A DNA stretch of 64,000 bases, taken from Cellulomonas sp. 73-92 (GTDB lineage: Bacteria > Actinomycetota > Actinomycetes > Actinomycetales > Cellulomonadaceae). This document shows, in pieces, positions 9,761 through 16,697 of the stretch. A model generated the notes under the pieces. The model had not been told where the DNA came from, made no database searches, and was given only the letters and a program-made list of their open reading frames with translations. The stretch lies in NCBI RefSeq assembly GCF_001898175.1, contig NZ_MKTH01000024.1, positions 41,493-105,492 of the forward strand, read 5' to 3'. The position numbers were made by a program, and so were the translations under genes. Numbering within the stretch: position 1 is the stretch's first letter; every line of letters begins with the position of its first letter.

Positions 9761-10474
9761 TCAGTGCTGCGGGACCTGCGACCAGCCCTCGCCGGGGACG
9801 CCGACCACCGCGATCTCGTCGCGCCGGTCGGAGTACAGCCGGACGATGCTCACCGACGCCGGCGCCACGCGCAGCTGGCTCCACGACCCGGGGTTGGCGC
9901 CCATGGTGACGCCGAGCATCGCCCGGATCGCCACCGCGTGGGACACGACGACGACGGTGCGCGGGCCGCCGAGCTGCTGCAGGCGCACCAGGCCCTCCCG
10001 GACCCGGGTACCGACGTCGGCCACGGACTCACCACCACCGGCCGGGCGCACCAGCCCGAGCGTGTGCCACGGCTCGAGCTGCCCGGGCCAGCGCGCCTCG
10101 ATCTCCTCGGCGGTCAGCCCCTGCCAGTCGCCGAAGTTCGCCTCCTGGAAGGTGGCGTCGACGGAGAACGGCAGGCCCAGCCGCTCGGCCACGATCTGAC
10201 CGGTCTGCTGCGTGCGGACCATGGGCGAGGCGATGACCTGGCTCGGGTAGGCGATGTCGTCCCAGAGGTCGGTGCCGATCCGGTGCACCAGCGCGGCGGC
10301 GTCGCGCGCCTGCGCACGGCCCGTCTCGTCGAGCGACGGACCCGGCTCGCCCGACCCGGAGTAGCCCCGCGCGACCGTCATCTCGGTCTGGCCGTGCCGT
10401 ACGAGCACGACCGTCACCGGCGTCTCGTCGTCGAACCGGACGCCCTTGCCCGAGACGAAGGTCGTGCTCGTCAC
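9761..10474 (-). CDS. Histidine phosphatase family protein
   Basis: 237 aa. The phosphoglycerate-mutase-like branch-1 fold is shown by the catalytic LVRHGQTE near residue 28, the second Arg in the SPMVRTQQT stretch, EANFGDWQG, and the distal VVVSHAVAIR. It starts with a GTG overlapping the upstream stop (GTGA). In many actinobacteria the homologue at this place is fused to RNase HI; here only the phosphatase domain is encoded. The substrate cannot be read from the sequence. Confidence 0.85.
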   Translation of the reverse strand: MTSTTFVSGKGVRFDDETPVTVVLVRHGQTEMTVARGYSGSGEPGPSLDETGRAQARDAAALVHRIGTDLWDDIAYPSQVIASPMVRTQQTGQIVAERLGLPFSVDATFQEANFGDWQGLTAEEIEARWPGQLEPWHTLGLVRPAGGGESVADVGTRVREGLVRLQQLGGPRTVVVVSHAVAIRAMLGVTMGANPGSWSQLRVAPASVSIVRLYSDRRDEIAVVGVPGEGWSQVPQH

Positions 10475-11202
10475 TGCGTGCGCACCAGGATCCGGCCGCA
10501 CTCCTCGCAGCGGACCACCTGGTCCGCCGGCGCCGCCTTGACCTTCTCGAGGTCGAGCGGGTTGAGCTCCATGCGGCAACCCTGGCACTGGCGCCCGACG
10601 AGCGCAGCCGCACCGCGGCCGGCCAGCTGCGCGCGCAGCTTCTCGTAGAGGCTCATGAGGCCGGCGTCGAGCCCGTCCGCGGCGCTCGCCCGTTCGGCGC
10701 GGACGCCCGCGGCCTCGTCGTCCAGCGCCCGGTAGTCCGCGTCGCGCGACGCCTGCGCCTCGGCGCGCTGCCGCTCGACCTCCGCGTTCGCGGCCTCGAG
10801 CTCGTCGAGGGCGGCGGTGTGCGCCTCGAGCCGCTCCATGACGGCGAGCTCGACCTCCTCGAGCTCGGCCTGCCGGCCGGCGAGGTGCTCGATCTCGCTC
10901 TGCAGCGCCTGCGTGTCCCGCACGCTCGCCTGCCCGGAGTCCAGCCGGTCCTGGTCGCGCCTGGTGCGCGCCCGCACCTGCTCGACGTCCGCCTCCGCCT
11001 TCGCCAGCTCGCGGCGCAGGTCGTTCGCCGCGGTGCGGCTCGTCACCAGCGCCGTCGACAGGTCCTTGAGGCGGGCGTCCAGCGCCACGAGCTGCGCCAG
11101 GGCCGGCACCTGTCCCCGCCGGTGCGCGATCTGGTCCAGCCGGGTGTCGAGGTCCTGCACGACGAGCAGCTGACGCTGGTCGGCGAGGGGGGCGCTGGTC
11201 AC
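10471..11202 (-). CDS. C4-type zinc-ribbon coiled-coil protein (CT398-like)
   Basis: 243 aa. Residues ~15-180 form a long coiled coil rich in Ala, Glu and Arg. The C-terminus is a zinc ribbon with GRQCQGCRMEL and VVRCEECGRILVR. Family members are thought to act as scaffold or nucleic-acid-associated proteins and are regularly adjacent to Nif3-like genes in actinobacteria. The GTG start overlaps the upstream stop (GTGA at 11199-11202), so the longer open frame upstream is discarded. Confidence 0.85.
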   Translation of the reverse strand: MTSAPLADQRQLLVVQDLDTRLDQIAHRRGQVPALAQLVALDARLKDLSTALVTSRTAANDLRRELAKAEADVEQVRARTRRDQDRLDSGQASVRDTQALQSEIEHLAGRQAELEEVELAVMERLEAHTAALDELEAANAEVERQRAEAQASRDADYRALDDEAAGVRAERASAADGLDAGLMSLYEKLRAQLAGRGAAALVGRQCQGCRMELNPLDLEKVKAAPADQVVRCEECGRILVRTQ

Positions 11203-12383
11203 ACGCTGTCCTTCCGGTCGGGGGCGCCGCCCACCCGGGCGGTCCACGGGTCGGTGCACAGCGTGCTGACCCGGGCCTCCACGGTAGTGCCCGCCGCCGC
11301 GAGGTCGGCCACGAGGGCCCGCGCCGCCCGCTCCAGCCACGGCCACTCGGAGGCGAAGTGCGCGGTGTCGACGAGGGCCGGGGTGCCGCGCCCCTCGAAC
11401 AGCGCGCGCTCGCGCGCCTCGGACGCCGGGTGGTGGCGCAGGTCGGACGTCACGTACGCGTCGACGCCCGCGGCGCGCACGGCGTCGAACTCGCCGTCCC
11501 CGGCGCCGGCGAGGACGGCCACGGTGCGCACGACGAGGCCCGGGTCGCCCGCGTAGCGCACGCCCTGCACGGTGGCGGGGATGGCCGCGGCGACGCGCGC
11601 CGCGAAGTCGGCGAGCCGCTGCGGCTCCGGGAGGCGCCCCACGCGGCCCAGCCCGGTGCCGGCGGCGAGCGCCGCCTCCTCGAGCACGTCGAACGCGGGC
11701 TCCTCGTACGGGTGCGCCGCGCGCAGCGCGGCGACGACGGCCCCGCGGCGGCCGCGCGGCGCGACCATCTCGACGCGCGCCTCGACCACCGTCTCCCGGA
11801 CGCCCGGCGCGCCGATGGCCGGGTGTGCGCCCTCGCCCGGGACGAACGTGCCCTCGCCGGTCGAGGTGAACGCTGCGCGGGTGTACTCCCCCTGCGCCCC
11901 GGCGCCCGCGGCGGCCAGCGCGTCGACCATCGCCTCGGCGTGACCGACCGGGACCATCACCACGATCTTGTCCATCGGCTCCCGCGGTGCCGCGACGAGC
12001 GGCGCGAGGTCGACGAGGCCGATGGCCTCGGCGAGCGCCTCCGCGACACCGCCCGCCGCAGCGTCGGCGTTGGTGTGGCCGGCCCACAGCGCGACGCCGC
12101 CGCGGACCAGGCCGTGCGCCACGGCGCCCTTGAACGTGGTGGCGGCGACCGAGTGCACGGCCCGCAGGAACAGCGGGTGGTGGGTCACCAGCAGGTCGGC
12201 GCCCCAGGCCAGGGCCTCGTCGGCCACCGCGGCCACCGGGTCCACGGCGAACAGCACCCGGCGCACCGGCTGCGCGGGGTCGCCCACGACGAGCCCCACG
12301 GCGTCCCAGCTCTCCGCCCCCCGCAGCGGGTAGCGCCGCTCGAGCGCGGCGACGACGTCGGCCAGGGTGGGGGTCGCGGTCAC
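11199..12383 (-). CDS. Nif3-like dinuclear metal centre protein
   Basis: 394 aa, the Nif3/YbgI/GTP cyclohydrolase 1 type 2 family. Metal ligands are visible in LVTHHPLF (about residue 64) and WAGHTNAD (about 102), plus the C-terminal DTAHFASE segment. The middle insertion (residues ~140-240) is the PII-like domain found in longer members. It is the first gene of a translationally coupled reverse-strand operon. The function in the family is debated (hydrolase or metal chaperone). Confidence 0.9.
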   Translation of the reverse strand: MTATPTLADVVAALERRYPLRGAESWDAVGLVVGDPAQPVRRVLFAVDPVAAVADEALAWGADLLVTHHPLFLRAVHSVAATTFKGAVAHGLVRGGVALWAGHTNADAAAGGVAEALAEAIGLVDLAPLVAAPREPMDKIVVMVPVGHAEAMVDALAAAGAGAQGEYTRAAFTSTGEGTFVPGEGAHPAIGAPGVRETVVEARVEMVAPRGRRGAVVAALRAAHPYEEPAFDVLEEAALAAGTGLGRVGRLPEPQRLADFAARVAAAIPATVQGVRYAGDPGLVVRTVAVLAGAGDGEFDAVRAAGVDAYVTSDLRHHPASEARERALFEGRGTPALVDTAHFASEWPWLERAARALVADLAAAGTTVEARVSTLCTDPWTARVGGAPDRKDSV

Positions 12384-12501
12384 AGCCGCAACCTACCGGC
12401 GCCGCGCCAGCCGTGGACCCTCCCGCCGCCGCTGCGACTCTGCAGCTCGGCTCGCCGCAAGGCGTGGGGCTGGTGTGGATGCCGGAGGGCGGCGCTCCGG
12501 C

Positions 12502-13560
12502 TCAGGGGCGCAGCATCACCTTGACCGCGCGCCGCTCGTCCATCGCGGCGTAGGCCTGCGCGACCTCGTCGAGCGGCAGCGTCAGGTCGAAGACGAGGCC
12601 CGGCTCGATCGCACCGGACCACACGTCCGCCAGCAGCTCGGGGATGTACGAGCGGACCGGCGCCACTCCGCCGACGACGCCGACGTTGGTGCCGAACATC
12701 TGCCGCACCGACACCTCGGGCCCGCCGGCGGGCACGCCGACGAACCCGACGAGGCCGCCCGGCCGCGCCACGTCGAGCGCCTGCTGCATCGACTCCTTGG
12801 TGCCGACGCACTCCAGCGCGCTGTCCGCCCCGACGCCGTCGAGGAGGTCGAGGACGTGCGCCACCCCCTCGGCGCCGCGCTCGGCCACCAGGTCGGTCGC
12901 GCCGAACCGGGTGGCCAGCGCCTGCCGCGCGGGGTTCCGGCTCATCGCGACGATCCGCTCGGCGCCCAGCCGCCTCGCGGCGATGACCGCGCACAGGCCC
13001 ACCGCACCGTCGCCGACGACGACCACGGTGGACCCCGCCCCCACGCGCGCGGAGCGCGCGGCGTGGTGCCCGGTGCCCATGACGTCGCTGCACGCCAGCA
13101 CGCCGGGCAGCAGCTCGTCGGACGGCACGGCGGGCGCGACCACGAGCGTGCCGTCGGCGTACGGCACGCGCACGCGCTCGCCCTGGCCGCCATCGGCGAA
13201 CAGGCCGTCGTCGTTGACCGCGCCCCACGAGCCGCCATGCACGCACGAGGTCTGGACGCCGTTGCGGCAGTGCACGCACGTGTTGTCGCTGATGGTGAAG
13301 GGCGCGACGACGAAGTCGCCCGGCCGCACAGCGGCGACGGACGCGCCGACCTCCTCCACGATCCCGACGAACTCGTGGCCGATGCGCCGCGGCTCCGGAG
13401 TCGGGGCCACCCCACGGTACGGCCACAGGTCGGAGCCGCAGACGCAGGCGGCGACCACCCTGACCACGGCATCGGTCGGCAGCTCGACGCGGGGGTCGGG
13501 GACGTGCTCGAGACGGACGTCACGGGGGCCGTGGATGAGGGTTGCGCGCATGGGGCCCAT
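12502..13560 (-). CDS. Zinc-dependent alcohol dehydrogenase family protein
   Basis: 352 aa medium-chain dehydrogenase. The GroES-like half carries the catalytic-zinc motifs CVCGSD and GHEFVG. CVHCRNGVQTSC is a reduced structural-zinc lobe. The Rossmann half has VVVGDGAVGLCAV near residue 175. Oxidises an alcohol or reduces an aldehyde with NAD(P); substrate unknown. An ATG nine bases downstream (13551) is an equally good start. It is convergent with tRNA-Val/prophage. Confidence 0.87.
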   Translation of the reverse strand: MGPMRATLIHGPRDVRLEHVPDPRVELPTDAVVRVVAACVCGSDLWPYRGVAPTPEPRRIGHEFVGIVEEVGASVAAVRPGDFVVAPFTISDNTCVHCRNGVQTSCVHGGSWGAVNDDGLFADGGQGERVRVPYADGTLVVAPAVPSDELLPGVLACSDVMGTGHHAARSARVGAGSTVVVVGDGAVGLCAVIAARRLGAERIVAMSRNPARQALATRFGATDLVAERGAEGVAHVLDLLDGVGADSALECVGTKESMQQALDVARPGGLVGFVGVPAGGPEVSVRQMFGTNVGVVGGVAPVRSYIPELLADVWSGAIEPGLVFDLTLPLDEVAQAYAAMDERRAVKVMLRP

Positions 13561-13590
13561 CCTGCCGCGCCCGGTAGGCTCGCCGCCGTC

Positions 13591-13667
13591 GGGCCTGTAG
13601 CTCAGTTGGTCAGAGCGCCGCGCTTACACCGCGGAGGTCGTCGGTTCGAGACCGGCCGGGCCCACCA
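13591..13667 (+). tRNA. tRNA-Val (anticodon TAC), CCA encoded
   Basis: Full cloverleaf: acceptor GGGCCTG pairs with CGGGCCC, D-stem GCTC/GAGC, anticodon loop CTTACAC, and T-arm around GGTTCGAGACC. The body is 13591-13664 and CCA is encoded at 13665-13667. The 3' half from 13627 is the prophage attachment core, so in the lysogen the 3' end of this tRNA is supplied by phage DNA and remains functional. Confidence 0.95.
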
Positions 13668-13927
13668 TCGCCAGGACCGGTCTGGACCTCGAGGCCGAGG
13701 ATCCACGCCGCGGGGATGTGCGTGAGCATCTCGATCCGCTTCGCGATCGCCACGAGATCCCGCGGCCGCGAGCGATCGGTCTCCCAGGCGGCGAGTGAAC
13801 CGGCGGGCACACCGAGCGACTCGGCGAACTCCTTCTGGCCCATCTCCACCTGGAGCCGCGCCTTGCGGAAGTGGTCGCCGAGCGACCAGCTGGGAATCAC
13901 GTAGCCGCTTGCCTGCTGCGTACTCAT
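13610..13927 (-). CDS. Prophage immunity repressor, lysogen form (105 aa)
   Basis: XRE-type helix-turn-helix at residues ~16-60 (GQKEFAESLGVPAGSLAAWE). The last ~17 residues (GPGRSRTDDLRGVSAAL) are read from the antisense of tRNA-Val, and the stop lies at 13610-13612 inside the tRNA. In the excised circle the same frame crosses attP and continues through 44024-43936, giving 129 aa. The ATG at 13927 sits six bases after a -10-like hexamer, so the mRNA is probably leaderless. The size change resembles the mycobacteriophage BPs repressor, which is shortened by integration. Confidence 0.85.
   Translation of the reverse strand: MSTQQASGYVIPSWSLGDHFRKARLQVEMGQKEFAESLGVPAGSLAAWETDRSRPRDLVAIAKRIEMLTHIPAAWILGLEVQTGPGDGGPGRSRTDDLRGVSAAL
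13627..13666 (+). other. attL core of prophage 1
   Basis: A 40-bp segment identical to 44025-44064. It covers the tRNA-Val 3' half from the anticodon stem to the second C of CCA. It also encodes, on the reverse strand, residues ~88-101 of the prophage repressor. Confidence 0.95.
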
Positions 13928-13933
13928 GGCCAC

Positions 13934-14003
13934 ACCATGCCACCCCACGCGAACCCATGCAAGGGATAGCAACACGGCGACACGCCGAATTCGCCCATTG
14001 ACA
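13934..14003. promoter_or_regulatory. Divergent switch promoters and operator candidate
   Basis: Reverse strand: TTGCAT at 13957-13962, 17-bp spacer, CATGGT at 13934-13939, then the repressor ATG at 13927 (leaderless). Forward strand: TTGACA at 13998-14003, with an extended TGC and a weak TTACCT about 18 bp on, leading to the ATG at 14036. Between them CGGCG-ACA-CGCCG at 13975-13987 is a perfect inverted repeat and a possible repressor operator. Confidence 0.5.
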
Positions 14004-14035
14004 CCGCTATTCGCAGCATGCTTACCTCTGCACCC

Positions 14036-14230
14036 ATGCGGACCAAGCATGCTGCGGATCACGACGAACTCCTCAGTGTCGGCGAGGCTGCCGAGTTGCT
14101 GGCGGTGCACCCTGACACGCTCAAGCGTTGGGAGCGTGCGGGTCGCATCGAGGCGTTACGGACCCCGACGGGTCATCGCCGCTTCCGGCGGCGGGACGTC
14201 GAGCACCTGCTCGCACGGAGCGCGTCGTGA
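14036..14230 (+). CDS. MerR/excisionase-type small HTH protein
   Basis: 64 aa, nearly all a winged-HTH: LSVGEAAELLAVHPDTLKRWERAGRIEALRTP..GHRRFRRRDV. This is the BldC/excisionase fold. As the first rightward gene opposite the repressor it could be the Cro-like antirepressor or the recombination directionality factor. The ATG at 14036 is preferred over 14018 because the -35 at 13998 predicts transcription start near 14035. It overlaps the next gene by GTGA. Confidence 0.75.
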   Translation: MRTKHAADHDELLSVGEAAELLAVHPDTLKRWERAGRIEALRTPTGHRRFRRRDVEHLLARSAS

Positions 14231-15243
14231 GCACGCCGGCGGCTGAATGGGTTGCGGTGGCCGTGACGGGCCTCCTTTGCGCGCTCGCCATGGTGGCGAT
14301 GCTTCGGGCTTCGGATGCCGCGGACCGTGCCGAGCGTGCGGCTCGCCGCGCTTCCTTGGAGCGGGATCGTGTTCTCGGGCTGCCGAGGAGCTACCGCAGC
14401 ACCGAGCTGCCGCCGCCGGCTGATCCGGCGGACCCGTACGGGCCGCCGCTTGGTGGGTTCTGCGATCTGCGGTTCGCGGACGCGCGACGCGAGTGGCTGA
14501 AGGCGGAGCGGGATCCCGCTCGACGTTCAGGCGGTGGTCTCGCTGTCGTCGGGGAAGGCGTCGATGGTGATGCAGCCGCCGCCGGTGGCCTCGTCTTCCC
14601 ACCGAGCGACCAGGTCGGCGCCCCGGTGGACGGGCTCGACATTGTTCACGACGAAGGCCAGCGGCACGCCGGGGCTGAACACCAGCCAGATGGTGTCCGC
14701 GGGTCGGCGGAGCTCGACGTGGAAGGTGATGTCGCGAGCGAAGGCCTTCCAGACGGCGAACTGGAGCGTGACGAGGTCAGCGTCGGCGATGTCGAGCTCG
14801 GTCGGGCCGTAGTGCAGGACGCCCATGGTTCTTCTCCTTCGGTCGGATCGGTCGAGGTCGGTCCCTCGCCGGTCGTCGGTGCCGTCGACGCTCCAACGTC
14901 GTCGGCTGATGTCCCGACCGTAGGAGATCCCGCCGACTCTCCCGCGCCTTGTGGCCGCGCGGTTGAGGGCATGTCGGCGGTTGGCCCGGTCGGGGACGGA
15001 GAGGCACCGTCCCCGACCGGGGTTCTGGTCGCCACCGGAGACGGAGACCGCTCCCGGCTCGCGGCTGCGACGGGCGAGTTCATCGCCGCGGTCGCGGACT
15101 GGTGGGGCGTGGAGCTCGACGACGTCGAGGACGTGCGCGTCCTGCCGGCTCTCGACATGGACGGCGGCGTGCACGTGCTCACGCGGCTCGACGGAGGCCT
15201 CGTCGAGCGCTCGGTGTGGGTGTGGCCGCCGCAGACCACCTGA
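14227..15243 (+). CDS. Hypothetical membrane-anchored protein, gene model uncertain
   Basis: Open for 338 codons from a GTG overlapping the previous stop. Residues ~6-25 are one transmembrane helix, followed by a charged helix (RASDAADRAERAARRASLERDR). The middle third is antisense to a separate gene at 14527-14826 and has shadow-like composition. The last 90 residues (from an ATG at 14971) look natural, acidic and beta-rich (WWGVELDDVEDVRVLPALD). It may be two genes plus an inserted moron rather than one protein. Confidence 0.45.
   Translation: MSTPAAEWVAVAVTGLLCALAMVAMLRASDAADRAERAARRASLERDRVLGLPRSYRSTELPPPADPADPYGPPLGGFCDLRFADARREWLKAERDPARRSGGGLAVVGEGVDGDAAAAGGLVFPPSDQVGAPVDGLDIVHDEGQRHAGAEHQPDGVRGSAELDVEGDVASEGLPDGELERDEVSVGDVELGRAVVQDAHGSSPSVGSVEVGPSPVVGAVDAPTSSADVPTVGDPADSPAPCGRAVEGMSAVGPVGDGEAPSPTGVLVATGDGDRSRLAAATGEFIAAVADWWGVELDDVEDVRVLPALDMDGGVHVLTRLDGGLVERSVWVWPPQTT
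14527..14826 (-). CDS. DUF7882-like protein, probable moron
   Basis: 99 aa: MGVLHYGPTELDIADADLV then a hydrophobic/aromatic core (IWLVFSPGVPLAFVV) and an acidic end. It resembles the small DUF7882 proteins of actinobacteria and their phages. An excellent GAAGGAG lies 7 bases upstream of the ATG, which argues that it is translated although it is antisense to the long rightward frame. Opposite orientation to the early genes suggests expression in the lysogen. Confidence 0.6.
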   Translation of the reverse strand: MGVLHYGPTELDIADADLVTLQFAVWKAFARDITFHVELRRPADTIWLVFSPGVPLAFVVNNVEPVHRGADLVARWEDEATGGGCITIDAFPDDSETTA

Positions 15244-15333
15244 TCCGGGGCCGGCCCGTGCGCTACCCCCTGCCGCCGGGCTGGCCCCTTTCCCTCTCCT
15301 GCGAGTCCCACTCATCGACTGGAAGGCCCCGTG

Positions 15334-15534
15334 ATGATCTCGCTGAACAAGCTGTCGTACGTCGGTCGGATGCGTGCCGACGCCGAGCAGGCGATCCTCG
15401 ACGACGCGTCGCGTCGAGTGTTCGCGCTCGACCTGGCGACGCCGCGGGGCCGTCTGCTGGCGGTGCCGGTCCTGGTCGTCGCTCAGCTCGAGCTCGAGCG
15501 CATCGGCTCCCGGATCCTGGGCGGTGCCCGGTGA
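15334..15534 (+). CDS. Small phage hypothetical protein
   Basis: 66 aa, MISLNKLSYVGRMRADAEQAILDDASRR and a hydrophobic segment (LLAVPVLVVAQLEL). An AAGG lies 8 bases before the ATG at 15334; a GTG at 15331 is the alternative. Family not recognised. It overlaps the next gene by GTGA. Confidence 0.6.
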   Translation: MISLNKLSYVGRMRADAEQAILDDASRRVFALDLATPRGRLLAVPVLVVAQLELERIGSRILGGAR

Positions 15535-15923
15535 CCGACGACGCTGCTCCCGACGTGTTCGCCCTGATCCAGGCGACCACGACCGAGCCCGTCGGTCATC
15601 TCGAGGGACACGTGACGGCCCGGGACGAGGCGGACCTCGAGCTGCTGCACGCGGGCACGCCGCAGCATGCGCGCCCGTCGCGTCGCTCGGCTGACGCGCT
15701 GGGCCGGATCCTGCTGGCCCTCGCCGTGGTGACGGCCGTCTCGGCGACGGTGATCGTCGCCGGCGAAGTCGTTGCCACGCCGGGGTGGCGCCGCGCCGAG
15801 CAGGTCGCCTGCTGCGTCCTCATCGCCCCCGGGCTGGTGGTTCTGGCCGCGGCGGCCGGCTGCGTCGCCCTGGGGCGGCTCGAGGCCTGGTACGAGCGGC
15901 GTCGCGGTGGTGGGTCCCCGTGA
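15531..15923 (+). CDS. Phage membrane protein, two TM helices
   Basis: 130 aa. A soluble N-terminal ~55 residues, then two hydrophobic helices (ILLALAVVTAVSATVIVAGEV and VACCVLIAPGLVVLAAAAGCV, given in order at ~60-80 and ~94-114) and a basic tail. GTG start overlaps the upstream stop. No family recognised; membrane location is the only supported inference. Confidence 0.6.
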   Translation: MTDDAAPDVFALIQATTTEPVGHLEGHVTARDEADLELLHAGTPQHARPSRRSADALGRILLALAVVTAVSATVIVAGEVVATPGWRRAEQVACCVLIAPGLVVLAAAAGCVALGRLEAWYERRRGGGSP

Positions 15924-16186
15924 CGCGCGGCATCGATGAGCTCCTCACCCCGGTCACGTGCCGCCACGGCGGCCGCGCCGGCCGCCGCCCCGACGGTGAG
16001 CTCTGGTGCCCGATCTGCCGCACCGAGCAGGCCCGTGCGGCCGCGGAGGCCGAGGCCCGTGAGGAGGCCCACCAGCGGCACCTGGCCTACCTGCGGCGCC
16101 TCGGCTGGCGAAACGGCCGCCCACCGCGTGACGCCGCGATGCGCCGAGCCAACGACGACTACGACCCCGACTCCGACTCCGACTGA
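15920..16186 (+). CDS. Small zinc-finger-like phage protein
   Basis: 88 aa. CRHGG and CPICRTEQ provide a Cys/His set for one zinc knuckle. The rest is a charged helix with an acidic C-terminus (DYDPDSDSD). GTG start in a GTGA overlap. Function unknown. Confidence 0.6.
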   Translation: MTRGIDELLTPVTCRHGGRAGRRPDGELWCPICRTEQARAAAEAEAREEAHQRHLAYLRRLGWRNGRPPRDAAMRRANDDYDPDSDSD

Positions 16187-16220
16187 ACGAACCCCGACCA
16201 CCACTCCAGGAGCACCCCTC

Positions 16221-16697
16221 ATGGCAAAGACCCCCGACTCCATCCCCGTGACGCTGAACATCGACGTCACCGCCAAAGGCCGCGCCGTCGTCGCGCTCGC
16301 GGACGCGAGCGAAGCGACAGCCGCGGCGCTGCTCGACGTCTTGGCGGCTCGTCAGGCGTCCGGCGACTCCGACGGCGAGGACCTGGGCCGCCTCGTGATG
16401 GCCGCCCGTCGCTCGGCTGACAAGGCCGACTGGCTGGCCGACCGCTCGCTCGCTCGAGCGAACCTCGCCCGCGCCGCCGCGCTGTTGATCGCCGCGATCG
16501 AGAACGCCGACGCCGAGGACGACGAGGCCGCGGCCCTGCCCGTGGTCGGGCGCATGGCTTGGCACAAGAACCACGACCTCGATCCACGTCGCGTCGTGCG
16601 CGTGGAGGCGGAATCGGTGTACCTCGAGCTCCCTGGCGGTGTGGCGGGGCCGTTCCCGGCATCGAACTACACCTACAGCGAAGCCGGGCAGCGCTGA
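16221..16697 (+). CDS. Phage hypothetical protein upstream of parB-like gene
   Basis: 158 aa with CCAGGAG before the ATG. A helical, Ala-rich middle (residues ~30-110) is followed by a small beta segment (WHKNHDLDPRRVVRVEAESVYLELPGG). Its stop overlaps the parB-like start (TGATG), so the two are probably expressed together. Family not recognised. Confidence 0.65.
   Translation: MAKTPDSIPVTLNIDVTAKGRAVVALADASEATAAALLDVLAARQASGDSDGEDLGRLVMAARRSADKADWLADRSLARANLARAAALLIAAIENADAEDDEAAALPVVGRMAWHKNHDLDPRRVVRVEAESVYLELPGGVAGPFPASNYTYSEAGQR

Noticed and set aside
11203..12087. Upstream extension of the zinc-ribbon protein
   Set aside because: Lies antisense-free but out of frame inside the Nif3-like gene; the real start is the GTG at 11202 overlapping the Nif3 stop.
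13928..14110. N-terminal extension of the prophage 1 repressor
   Set aside because: The extra residues overlap the opposite promoter and the start of the excisionase-like gene; the promoter spacing supports the ATG at 13927.
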